Shown: piece by piece, positions 1 through 6,661 of the stretch
Numbering within the stretch: position 1 is the first letter of the stretch
How the letters are laid out: the number at the start of each line of letters is the position of its first letter
Assembly (NCBI GenBank): GCA_002314675.1
Contig: DCGZ01000052.1
Location: 4,107 to 15,062 of the forward strand
Reading direction: 5' to 3'
Length of the DNA: 10,956 nucleotides
Source of the DNA: Fibrobacter sp. UBA1765
GTDB taxonomy: Bacteria; Fibrobacterota; Fibrobacteria; Fibrobacterales; Fibrobacteraceae
Notes under the pieces: generated by a model
The model's database searches: none
What the model was told of the DNA's origin: nothing
What the model saw: only the letters and a program-made list of their open reading frames with translations
Translations under genes and position numbers: made by a program

Positions 1-27
1 GTTCGCTGCGCTCACTTTGAGGTAAGT

Positions 28-58
28 AAGATGCAAGAGCAAGATGCAAGATACAAGA
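28..58. repeat. Degenerate 7-bp tandem array, AAGATGC-like unit
   Basis: Units start at 28 (AAGATGC), 35 (6 bases, AAGAGC), 41 (AAGATGC), 48 (AAGATAC) and 55 (partial AAGA). The array is intergenic, beyond the end of the minus-strand operon. It is preceded at 1-15 by GTTCGCTGCGCTCAC, which looks like part of a dispersed intergenic element. No reading frame of interest crosses it. It resembles the short tandemly repeated heptanucleotides known from other phyla such as cyanobacteria. The function is unknown. Confidence 0.6.
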
Positions 59-79
59 ATGCGCCCCCATACCACTCAG

Positions 80-107
80 TCGACAGACGACAGCCTACAG
101 CCGACAC
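80..107. repeat. Degenerate 7-bp tandem array, CGACAG-like unit
   Basis: Four 7-base units lie at 80, 87 (ACGACAG), 94 (CCTACAG) and 101 (CCGACAC). They share the core CNACAG, or C-G-A-C-A in the first, second and fourth. It is the second of three arrays in the 156 bp downstream of the minus-strand operon. The unit differs from its neighbours but the period is the same. Confidence 0.5.
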
Positions 108-126
108 ATTGAAAATCAACATTCAC

Positions 127-157
127 TAGATCCTAAATCCTAGCCCCTAAATTCCCC
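127..157. repeat. Degenerate 7-bp tandem array, TARATCC-like unit
   Basis: Units start at 127 (TAGATCC), 134 (TAAATCC) and 141 (TAGCCCC), followed by a 10-base variant at 148 (TAAATTCCCC). The next TAG at 158-160 runs into the last codons of the minus-strand gene, so the array abuts and slightly overlaps its stop codon. No T-run or stable stem that would make an intrinsic terminator is visible for the operon here. Confidence 0.5.
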
Positions 158-1368
158 TAGTCTTTGCAGCAGCGGAAGCCAACAGACGGGTACTGATTTT
201 GCGGGTAGAAGCTATAGCTTGATTCCGTGCAACGGCTTTGGTTGTTACCACTCCAAGAACCACCTGCAGCATAGAATGCAGTCGATTTTTCCTTGCTCGG
301 CGTTGCAGTCCATTCCCACAAGTTACCGTTCATATCGTACATGCCCCACCAGCTACGGCACTGGGTCTTGCGACCTGAACGAAGTGCAGCCTTTGTATTT
401 GCATTGCAACGAGTCTGGTTATACTTATCGCCGTAAGAATACTTGAGGTTATCTTTTCCCTTGCAGGCAGCCTGCCATTCAGTAAGAGTGCAAAGACGCT
501 TGCCAGCAGCTTCGCAAAGGCTTGCTGCCTGTTCCTGGCTCACCATATCTCGTGGAGTTTCATCGGCCTTGTTTGGGTATTCATAAGCATCGACACAAAC
601 TTCCTTGCCATTCACAGGAACTGGGTACGCATTCTTGCCGCAGCGATTGTCGCTAGCCATGTCATATTCGCCCTTTTCCCATGCACTGTAGTTACCCGCG
701 GAGTCCTGAGCCCTAAAGAACACGACACCAGTCTTATTGTATTCAACACCCTTCTTTGCATCTACCGGGTTCAAGGTATCGCCGATAGAAATCCAGCTAT
801 TGCACTTGAGTTCATCGCATTTTGCCTTGAGCTTGATTGGGTCGTAATAGCGACCCGGTGGCGGAACAAGGCTAACTACAGGAGGAATTGAATCAACTGG
901 GAGTGCAGCCAAGGAATCAGCGACACGAGCACTATCTGCCTTGCGTTTTGCTTCAAGTTCAGCAAGGCTGTCTGCAACATGCTTCAAGGAATCTTCACGA
1001 GCCTTGTTAGCCGCATTGATGGAATCCTGAATGGCTTTCAAGGAATCACGAACAGCCTTTTTGCGAGCACGAATGGAATCTGCAACAGGATCATGAACAG
1101 GCTTTGCAACAGTATCCTTAGGAGTTGAGTCCTCAACAGCCGTATCTGCAACAACAGTATCTACAGGCGGAGGCAGAACCTTTACCGTATCTTCCACAAC
1201 CGGCTGGGGAGCTGGCCCAGCCACTTGCTTATTTGCCCAATCCTTCAAGGCGCACTGTACCAAAAATAGGCACAGCAAAACAACAAGCATCAAAATCAAA
1301 ATGACGATTGTTTTCTTCTTTGCTTTTTTCTTCTTATCTTCATTCTGTTGGTCTTTATTTTCAGCCAT
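157..1368 (-). CDS. Membrane-anchored coiled-coil protein with chitobiase-C-like and SUMF1/FGE-like domains
   Basis: This is a 403-residue protein of unknown role. The N-terminus is Lys-rich and cytoplasmic, followed by one membrane segment (about 20-40). It ends LVQC, a poor lipobox because of Gln at -1, so a signal anchor is more likely than a lipoprotein. Residues 50-95 are Pro/Val-rich with repeated Asp-Thr. Residues 95-155 are a charged helix with Asp-Ser pairs at an 18-residue period. Residues 163-237 resemble the chitobiase/hexosaminidase C-terminal fold (PPPGRYYDPIKL, then AQDSAGNYSAW). Residues 244-403 are SUMF1/FGE-like: RLCTLTEW, YDMNGNLWEW, GGSW and the end VGFRC. The Cys-rich C-terminal half suggests disulfides in the periplasm. 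The first active-site Cys of true formylglycine-generating enzymes is not seen after GGSW, so catalysis is doubtful. The ATG overlaps the cdaA stop as TAATG, with AAGGA 9 bases upstream. The domain call is firm; the function is not known. Confidence 0.85.
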   Translation of the reverse strand: MAENKDQQNEDKKKKAKKKTIVILILMLVVLLCLFLVQCALKDWANKQVAGPAPQPVVEDTVKVLPPPVDTVVADTAVEDSTPKDTVAKPVHDPVADSIRARKKAVRDSLKAIQDSINAANKAREDSLKHVADSLAELEAKRKADSARVADSLAALPVDSIPPVVSLVPPPGRYYDPIKLKAKCDELKCNSWISIGDTLNPVDAKKGVEYNKTGVVFFRAQDSAGNYSAWEKGEYDMASDNRCGKNAYPVPVNGKEVCVDAYEYPNKADETPRDMVSQEQAASLCEAAGKRLCTLTEWQAACKGKDNLKYSYGDKYNQTRCNANTKAALRSGRKTQCRSWWGMYDMNGNLWEWTATPSKEKSTAFYAAGGSWSGNNQSRCTESSYSFYPQNQYPSVGFRCCKD

Positions 1369-2216
1369 TATGCATCTTCCTTATCATCATCTTTTTCAGC
1401 TTGTTCAAGGGTTTCCGGAGCTTCCGGATCAAAAAGGCTAAGCCAGTGGCGCTTGATTTCTTCTTCAAGTTCCTTGATGCTCAAGCGACGGCGAAGCGTA
1501 TTTCTATATGCAATCGAAATGATACCAGTTTCTTCAGAAACAACAATCACAAGCGCATCGCACTCAGCAGCCAAGGCTTTTGCAGCACGGTGACGCATGC
1601 CATAGCCAGCTTCCTGGTCTCGAGAGTTTGTCGGCATAGGCAAAATACAGCCCGCTGCAAGAATTTCGTTAGCATTCACGATTACCGCACCATCATGCAA
1701 GGCGGAATTCGGAAAGAATAGCGCTCGAAGTAAACGGGAACTGATTTTTGCATTCAAGTATTCACCAGTATCAGCGTAGTTACGAAGGCCAACTCGTTTT
1801 TCAAGAACAATCAATGCACCAAAACGGTTCTTTGCCAAATCCTGTACAGCACTTGAAATCGCTTCGGTAACAAGATCAAGTCCGTTAGCATGGAAGAAGA
1901 TGCTACGCATATTGAGCTTGCTTATAATCTGGCCAATTCGAGTAAGAGCACTACGAATTTCTGGCTGGAACAAAATCACAAGCGCAATAAAACCAAGCGT
2001 TGCAAGGTTGCTAAGAATCCACACAAGCGTATGGAGCTCCCACCATTTTGCAATGAACCAAACAATGAGCAAAACGACTGCGCCAAAAAGCATCTGTACC
2101 GCACGCGTTCCACGGAAAAGGTAAAACACGTAATATACAAGAATCGTTACAAGCAAAATGTCAAGGATATCCGCCATGCGGACATCAATGATGTCAAACA
2201 GCGAGAACAGAACCAT
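1368..2216 (-). CDS. cdaA: Diadenylate cyclase CdaA (DacA/YbbP family), c-di-AMP synthesis
   Basis: The enzyme condenses two ATP into cyclic di-AMP at the inner face of the membrane. It is 282 residues long, close to the usual 270-280. Three membrane segments (about 16-33, 37-57, 63-85) are followed by a DAC (DisA_N) domain. This carries LHDGAVIV (D175-G176-A177), GMRHRAA (R208-H209-R210) and VVSEETG (227-231). The common GTRHR motif has Met in place of Thr. An acidic tail (EKDDDKEDA) ends the protein. An upstream in-frame start would add 34 unrelated residues that lie inside folP. The chosen ATG has GGAGG 9 bases upstream and begins at the usual first membrane region. It overlaps the folP end by 23 bp and shares one base with the next gene, so translational coupling on both sides is likely. 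The family is certain; the physiological role here is inferred from the family. Confidence 0.95.
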   Translation of the reverse strand: MVLFSLFDIIDVRMADILDILLVTILVYYVFYLFRGTRAVQMLFGAVVLLIVWFIAKWWELHTLVWILSNLATLGFIALVILFQPEIRSALTRIGQIISKLNMRSIFFHANGLDLVTEAISSAVQDLAKNRFGALIVLEKRVGLRNYADTGEYLNAKISSRLLRALFFPNSALHDGAVIVNANEILAAGCILPMPTNSRDQEAGYGMRHRAAKALAAECDALVIVVSEETGIISIAYRNTLRRRLSIKELEEEIKRHWLSLFDPEAPETLEQAEKDDDKEDA

Positions 2217-3090
2217 TTCTAAATGCCTCCAGCAACAATAGCGATTCCCTGGCTTCGTCACAATCGTGAACACGAATAACCGTTGCACCACCAAGCGCTG
2301 CAAAAATGCCCGAAACAACAGTCGGAATCAAGCGATCGCTATTTTCTAGGCCTTTAATTTTTCCAATGTACGACTTACGTGACATACCGTAAAGCAACGG
2401 ATAACCGTCTTTCAAAAAATCTTCAGTATGCGCAATCAAGTCTAGATTATCTTGAAGAGTCTTGCCAAAGCCGATACCAGGATCTAGGCAAATCGTACTG
2501 CAGTCAACTCCAAGATCAAGAAGTTTCTGAGCGGCAAGCAACAGTTCCGAGCGAACTTCTTCAACAACATTTGTGTACGGCTTAAAATCCTGCTGCATAG
2601 TTCCAAAGTTGCCTCGCATGTGGTTTAACACAGATGCAGCTTTGAACTCTGCTATAACATTAGGCATTTCTGGGTCAAAGGTCAACGCAGAAATATCATT
2701 AATAATGTGAGCGCCAGCCTTGAGCGCGGCTCGCGCCGTTGCAGCCTTGATTGTATCTACAGATATCGTGAAGCTTTTTTGACTTGTGAGCTTTGAGAGT
2801 CGTTCCACGACAGGAACTACACGGGCAATTTCTTCTTCAGCAGGAACTGGAGCAGCACCCGGCCTTGAGCTTTCGCCACCAATATCAAGAATTGTGGCTC
2901 CAGCATCCAAAAGCTTTAATGCATGTTCGTAAGCAAGGTCAACAGTATTATGCTTTCCTCCGTCAAAAAAACTATCTGGAGTATTGTTTACAATGCCCAT
3001 AATTGCAGGCGTAGGGGAGCCCGTAATTACAGTGTCTGCAACCTTCCATGAAAGTGCACGACTAGTTTTTAAGACACTCGCAAAAGACAT
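2194..3090 (-). CDS. folP: Dihydropteroate synthase
   Basis: It joins p-aminobenzoate to hydroxymethyl-dihydropterin pyrophosphate in folate synthesis, in the cytosol. It has 298 residues and a TIM-barrel layout. The motifs are MGIVNNTPDSFFDGG (31-45, pyrophosphate/Mg loop), DIGGESSRPGA (69-79), SVDT (110-113), NDIS (131-134), LDPGIGFGK (202-210), SRKSYIG (237-243) and RVHD (273-276). Differences from the common consensus are NN for NV in the first loop, ESS for EST in the second, and NHMRG for MHMRG. These are tolerated-looking changes. A TTG two codons upstream (3096) would also be in frame, but neither start has a clear Shine-Dalgarno. ATG 3090 is preferred because the sequence upstream is a 7-bp repeat array. 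It lies between ftsH and cdaA in one operon; ftsH-folP is also the E. coli order. Confidence 0.96.
   Translation of the reverse strand: MSFASVLKTSRALSWKVADTVITGSPTPAIMGIVNNTPDSFFDGGKHNTVDLAYEHALKLLDAGATILDIGGESSRPGAAPVPAEEEIARVVPVVERLSKLTSQKSFTISVDTIKAATARAALKAGAHIINDISALTFDPEMPNVIAEFKAASVLNHMRGNFGTMQQDFKPYTNVVEEVRSELLLAAQKLLDLGVDCSTICLDPGIGFGKTLQDNLDLIAHTEDFLKDGYPLLYGMSRKSYIGKIKGLENSDRLIPTVVSGIFAALGGATVIRVHDCDEARESLLLLEAFRNGSVLAV
2226..2230 (-). promoter_or_regulatory. Ribosome binding site of cdaA inside folP
   Basis: On the minus strand GGAGG lies 9 bases before the ATG at 2216, within the last codons of folP. It is the strongest Shine-Dalgarno in the operon. It decides the cdaA start against the longer in-frame reading beginning at 2318. 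Confidence 0.75.
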
Positions 3091-3093
3091 TTT

Positions 3094-3121
3094 CAATTAA
3101 CAATTAATAATGAATAATTGA
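3094..3121. repeat. 7-bp tandem array, CAATTAA-like, between ftsH and folP
   Basis: Four heptamers start at 3094 and 3101 (both CAATTAA), 3108 (TAATGAA) and 3115 (TAATTGA). They fill almost the entire 33-bp gap between the ftsH stop and the folP ATG, and leave no room for a normal Shine-Dalgarno before folP. The period is the same as in the arrays at 28-157 but the unit is unrelated. It is read here as an intra-operon copy of the same class of repeat. Confidence 0.6.
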
Positions 3122-3123
3122 TT

Positions 3124-5241
3124 TTAAACCTTGTTTGTCGAATCTGTTTTTTCTGCTTCAACAATTTCACTTGCTTCAGTCACAGGCTCCGCAGGAACTT
3201 CCGTAGAAACAGGAGCCACTGGCGGCTGGCTATTTGCACCCGGGTCCGGTGGTGGGGTATTCTGCTTTTTAAGCTTTTCAGCAATGTCAAGAATGTGCTG
3301 GTACTGGCGGCTCTTCTTTGTACTTTCAAGATGCTCACCAGCCATCACACGATCCACTTCTTCGCGATCAAGAACTTCATGTTCAAACAGGGCTTCGGCA
3401 AGGGCCACGAGCTTTTCGCGGTTTTCTTCCAAAAGCGTTTTTGCACGGTCATTCAAGTTATGGATAAGATTGATAATCGCATCATCAATCTTTTCAGCCA
3501 TCTTTTCGGACATTTCCTTAGGCTTGTTAATTTCACGGCCAAGGAACACTTCGCCTTCGCTACGAGCCATGCAGACAGGGCCGATTTCATCGTCAAAGCC
3601 CCATTCCGTAATCATCTTGCGGGCAAGTTCCGTTGCACGTTGGATATCGTTAGATGCGCCTGTGCTCTGATGATTAAAGAAAATCTGTTCAGAAAGCCTA
3701 CCAGAAAGCAAAAGCATAATCTGTTCTTCGGCAAATTCGCGGCTATAAGAAACCTGGTCTCGTTCAGGAAGCGACATGGTAATGCCAAGAGCCTGACCAC
3801 GAGGAATGATTGTAATCTTATGGAGCGGGTTAGTGTGCTTGCAAAGAAGATTCATAAGGGCATGGCCAGCTTCGTGGTATGCGGTATGCTTCTTTTCTTC
3901 TTCGGTCATAAGGAGCGTACGACGTTCAGAGCCCATGGAAATCTTATCGCGGGCTTCTTCAAAGTCGAGCATGGTAACTTGCTTGTTATCAAAGCGAGCA
4001 GCCAAAAGTGCAGCTTCATTTACAAGGTTTTCAAGGTCGGCACCAGCAAGGCCCGGAGTACTCTTTGCAACATCACGAATGTTGACGTCAGGGGAGAGAG
4101 GAACCTTGCGCTTTTTAACATGTACCTTAAGAATTTCTTCGCGGCCCTGCAAGTCTGGAAGGCCGACTACAATCTGGCGGTCAAAGCGGCCCGGACGGAG
4201 CAAAGCCTTGTCCAGCACATCAGGACGGTTTGTAGCAGCAATAAGGATAACACCTTCGTTTGCAGCAAAGCCATCCATTTCAACAAGCAACTGGTTAAGG
4301 GTCTGTTCACGTTCATCGTGACCACCGCCGAGGCCAGCGCCACGCTGACGGCCAACAGCATCAATTTCATCAATGAACAAAATGCAAGGAGCATGCTTTT
4401 TACCAGTTTCAAACAAGTCACGCACACGGCTTGCGCCAACGCCCACAAACATTTCAACAAAGTCAGAACCGCTCATGCTAAAGAACGGAACTCCAGCTTC
4501 GCCAGCAACCGCACGGGCAAGCAAGGTCTTACCTGTACCCGGAGGGCCAACAAGCAAAGCTCCCTTCGGGATACGGCCGCCAAGGCTATCGTACTTTTTC
4601 GGGTCCTTCAAAAAGTGGACCAGTTCTTCAAGATCTTGCTTAGCTTCTTCGCAACCGGCAACATCCTTGAAAGTTGTCTTTTTCTTGTTGCCGTCAAGCT
4701 GCTTTGCAAGGCTCTTGCCAAAGCTGAACATGCCCTTGCCGCCACCGCCACCTTGGCGGCTCATCATGAACCAGAAGAAGGCAATCAGGAGAATTGCCGG
4801 GAGGAATGCCACAAGATGTTCCAAGATACCCGGGGTATCATGGATCACGGTGACATTGATATGCTTGAAATGTTCCCAGGTAGAAACTTCTTCATTAGTA
4901 ACATCCAGCAAATGGGTCTTGAATTTTGCGACACCATTAGATTCAGGCTCATTCTTCATTAAGCGAGTCCACGGAGTGCCAGCGTCCTTTGCACTTTGCA
5001 ATTCAGCTTCACTAAGAACGCGCTTGCCTTCTACAATAATGCCATCGCCAGTCTTCTGGAGAGTCATTTCAGAAATGGCTACAGTTGAATCGGCCATCAT
5101 GGCCAAAAATTCCGTGCGTGTCATATCCTTAGGCTCGTTATCGCCAGACATGCGCATCATAAATACAAGCAAGAGGATCATCGCAATGACGATCAAAAAG
5201 TTCTTTTGAAGGAACGGCTTATTCTGTTTTGTTGCTGCCAT
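3124..5241 (-). CDS. ftsH: ATP-dependent zinc metalloprotease FtsH
   Basis: Inner-membrane AAA+ protease that extracts and degrades membrane and short-lived cytosolic proteins as a hexamer. It has 705 residues. Membrane segments at about 13-31 and 142-162 enclose a periplasmic region of about 110 residues. A Gly-rich linker (SRQGGGGGKG) follows. The AAA domain has Walker A GPPGTGKT (232-239), pore loop FVG (265-267), Walker B ILFIDE (287-292) and the second region of homology AATNRPD...RPGRFDR (335-355). The M41 protease domain has HEAGH (456-460) and the probable third zinc ligand D532 in SNDIQRAT. The C-terminal tail from about 660 is Pro/Val/Glu-rich, making the protein longer than the E. 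coli (644) and B. subtilis (637) forms. ATG 5241 has AAGGA four bases upstream and starts 9 bp after tilS, so the two are co-transcribed. No key residue is missing. Confidence 0.98.
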   Translation of the reverse strand: MAATKQNKPFLQKNFLIVIAMILLLVFMMRMSGDNEPKDMTRTEFLAMMADSTVAISEMTLQKTGDGIIVEGKRVLSEAELQSAKDAGTPWTRLMKNEPESNGVAKFKTHLLDVTNEEVSTWEHFKHINVTVIHDTPGILEHLVAFLPAILLIAFFWFMMSRQGGGGGKGMFSFGKSLAKQLDGNKKKTTFKDVAGCEEAKQDLEELVHFLKDPKKYDSLGGRIPKGALLVGPPGTGKTLLARAVAGEAGVPFFSMSGSDFVEMFVGVGASRVRDLFETGKKHAPCILFIDEIDAVGRQRGAGLGGGHDEREQTLNQLLVEMDGFAANEGVILIAATNRPDVLDKALLRPGRFDRQIVVGLPDLQGREEILKVHVKKRKVPLSPDVNIRDVAKSTPGLAGADLENLVNEAALLAARFDNKQVTMLDFEEARDKISMGSERRTLLMTEEEKKHTAYHEAGHALMNLLCKHTNPLHKITIIPRGQALGITMSLPERDQVSYSREFAEEQIMLLLSGRLSEQIFFNHQSTGASNDIQRATELARKMITEWGFDDEIGPVCMARSEGEVFLGREINKPKEMSEKMAEKIDDAIINLIHNLNDRAKTLLEENREKLVALAEALFEHEVLDREEVDRVMAGEHLESTKKSRQYQHILDIAEKLKKQNTPPPDPGANSQPPVAPVSTEVPAEPVTEASEIVEAEKTDSTNKV

Positions 5242-5250
5242 ACAGTCCTT

Positions 5251-6480
5251 TTATTTATTCAAATCAAAATCCGAAAGGGTAGCTACCCTTAAAACATTGT
5301 TTTCAAGGGCAAGCACCGGGATAAAATCTCGCACAAAAGGCGGAATTCCATTTTCCTGAAGCCACTTGCTAAGCTTTCGGCGTTTACAATGCATTCCCGG
5401 AGGGCTATAGAAGTCACCATCATAGCGATTGCGCCAAACAGCACCTTCGGGTAAATTTTTTGCCTTGCAAAAATACAAAATATCAAACTTTCTGATGGAA
5501 CGCAAATCCATAAACCAAAGCAAATCAAGCGATTTTTCAAGCCTTACAAACTTTAAATCAAGTCTACGCTCAGGTAACGGGAAAATAGGGGAGCGAACAC
5601 TCCCTGGAGCTATATCAAAACCTTTCGAAGTTAACCACAAACGAAAAAGTTCCTCGCCACCCGCGCCAAGGCGTTTTAGCAGTTCATCAAGCTTATTAAA
5701 CCGAAATGCAAGAACATTAGCAAAAGGGGAGCATTCGCTATAAAAAGGCCAATCCATTTTTGGCACAACAAGGCTAGAAAACTCAATTTCTGCCTTTTGC
5801 AGAACCTTTTCCAAGACACTTGCGCTAAGTTCAGCTACATTGCTCATGGCAAGCTTGAAACCAGGGGAGCGACATTCCAGTTCTGGCAACACTACATTAC
5901 GAACAAAGTTGCGTCTATACGTAGAATCGTTATTCGTACAGTCTTCGCGCCAGGCCAAGGAGTTCCTTATCGCATATTCCTTAAGATCTTTTCTAAAAAC
6001 ATGCAATAACGGCCTAAAAACGCCATCTTCACGAAATTGCTTTACTCCACGCAAACCTACAAGCGACGTACCGCGCGCAAGGCGCATGTAAAGAGTTTCG
6101 GCCTGGTCATCGCCATGGTGCGCTGTTGCTATAAAGTCGTAATTACCTTCATTTTTACACTTGTGCAAGAATTCGTAGCGAAGCTCACGCGCACGTTCTT
6201 CGACATTTGGGACGTTTACAAGCTGATTTCCAAGATTTATAAAGTAAAACGGCAAAGCGTACTTGTTTGCTAGCTGCCTTACAAATTCGGCATCTCCAGC
6301 GGATTCAGCACCACGAATACCGTGATCAACATGAGCTACCGCTAGCGTTACGCCAAGTTCAAGAGCGTTCCTTGCGAAATAATCCAGCATGCACACGGAA
6401 TCGAGCCCGCCAGAAACGGCGAGTAAAATTCGTTTGCCATAAATCGATTTTAAAGCATCGCAAGAAAGTTGAACGTTCAC
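5251..6480 (-). CDS. tilS: tRNA(Ile)-lysidine synthetase
   Basis: It attaches lysine to C34 of tRNA-Ile(CAU) so that it reads AUA instead of AUG. This is an essential cytosolic step. The protein has 409 residues. The N-terminal PP-loop ATPase carries SGGLDS (23-28), HVDHGIRG and TAHHGDDQAETLYMRLARG. A middle region carries NNDSTYRRNFVRN. The C-terminal TilS domain carries CKRRKLSKWLQENGIPP and a final LALENNVLRVATL, matching the usual tRNA-binding tail. The start is GTG at 6480, directly preceded by an in-frame TGA (6481-6483), so no longer form is possible. No Shine-Dalgarno is evident before it. A short reading frame from 6539 ends in a GTGA overlap with this start and could supply ribosomes. 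It is the first gene of the five-gene minus-strand operon; linkage with ftsH is familiar from Firmicutes. Confidence 0.96.
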   Translation of the reverse strand: MNVQLSCDALKSIYGKRILLAVSGGLDSVCMLDYFARNALELGVTLAVAHVDHGIRGAESAGDAEFVRQLANKYALPFYFINLGNQLVNVPNVEERARELRYEFLHKCKNEGNYDFIATAHHGDDQAETLYMRLARGTSLVGLRGVKQFREDGVFRPLLHVFRKDLKEYAIRNSLAWREDCTNNDSTYRRNFVRNVVLPELECRSPGFKLAMSNVAELSASVLEKVLQKAEIEFSSLVVPKMDWPFYSECSPFANVLAFRFNKLDELLKRLGAGGEELFRLWLTSKGFDIAPGSVRSPIFPLPERRLDLKFVRLEKSLDLLWFMDLRSIRKFDILYFCKAKNLPEGAVWRNRYDGDFYSPPGMHCKRRKLSKWLQENGIPPFVRDFIPVLALENNVLRVATLSDFDLNK

Positions 6481-6539
6481 TCAACGCAATCTAGAATACC
6501 AAAGTTATTCAAAAAGTATTTGTAGGCAAAGCTAGCCAT
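6477..6539 (-). CDS. Possible 20-codon leader frame overlapping the tilS start
   Basis: ATG 6539 opens a 20-residue frame (MASFAYKYFLNN..., ending DCVE) whose TGA overlaps the tilS GTG as GTGA. The frame also stays open upstream to a stop near 6591, with a TTG but no other ATG. AAGGGG lies 14 bases before the ATG, which is too far for an ideal site. Because tilS has no ribosome binding site of its own, coupling through this frame is plausible. The peptide itself may be meaningless. It could equally be chance in a short leader. Confidence 0.25.
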   Translation of the reverse strand: MASFAYKYFLNNFGILDCVE

Positions 6540-6576
6540 GAAAACAGCCAAATCCCCTTCTGACCATTTATTTAGT

Positions 6577-6588
6577 TTACATAATATA
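6577..6588 (-). promoter_or_regulatory. Possible -10 region of the tilS operon promoter
   Basis: The minus strand reads TATATTATGTAA, which contains TATATT and TATTAT. The identical 12-mer lies on the plus strand just before the lipoprotein gene. No good -35 box is visible at the expected distance (the region reads TTTAATTAAATA). Transcription from here would give tilS a leader of about 95 bases. Confidence 0.3.
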
Positions 6589-6598
6589 TCTTATCGGG

Positions 6599-6612
6599 TA
6601 TTTAATTAAATA
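6599..6612. repeat. 14-bp perfect palindrome
   Basis: TATTTAATTAAATA is self-complementary. It lies about 10 bp upstream of the proposed tilS -10 element, where a -35 box would fall. It could be a dimeric regulator site or simply a consequence of A/T richness. Confidence 0.35.
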
Positions 6613-6661
6613 AAAATTTGAAGGGATATGCCTTTATTTAAACCCTAGGAATACAAAAAAC

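Noticed and set aside
28..157. CRISPR array
   Set aside because: The repeats are 7 bp, directly adjacent and degenerate, with no spacers of regular length and no cas genes.
2217..2318. Longer N-terminus of CdaA beginning at 2318
   Set aside because: The added 34 residues overlap folP, are Arg/Cys-rich and unlike CdaA N-termini, while ATG 2216 has GGAGG at good spacing.
3118..4962. A 614-codon open frame on the plus strand, opposite ftsH
   Set aside because: It lies wholly antisense to an unmistakable FtsH, its translation has no recognisable domain, and it is explained by the codon bias of ftsH leaving few stops on the other strand.
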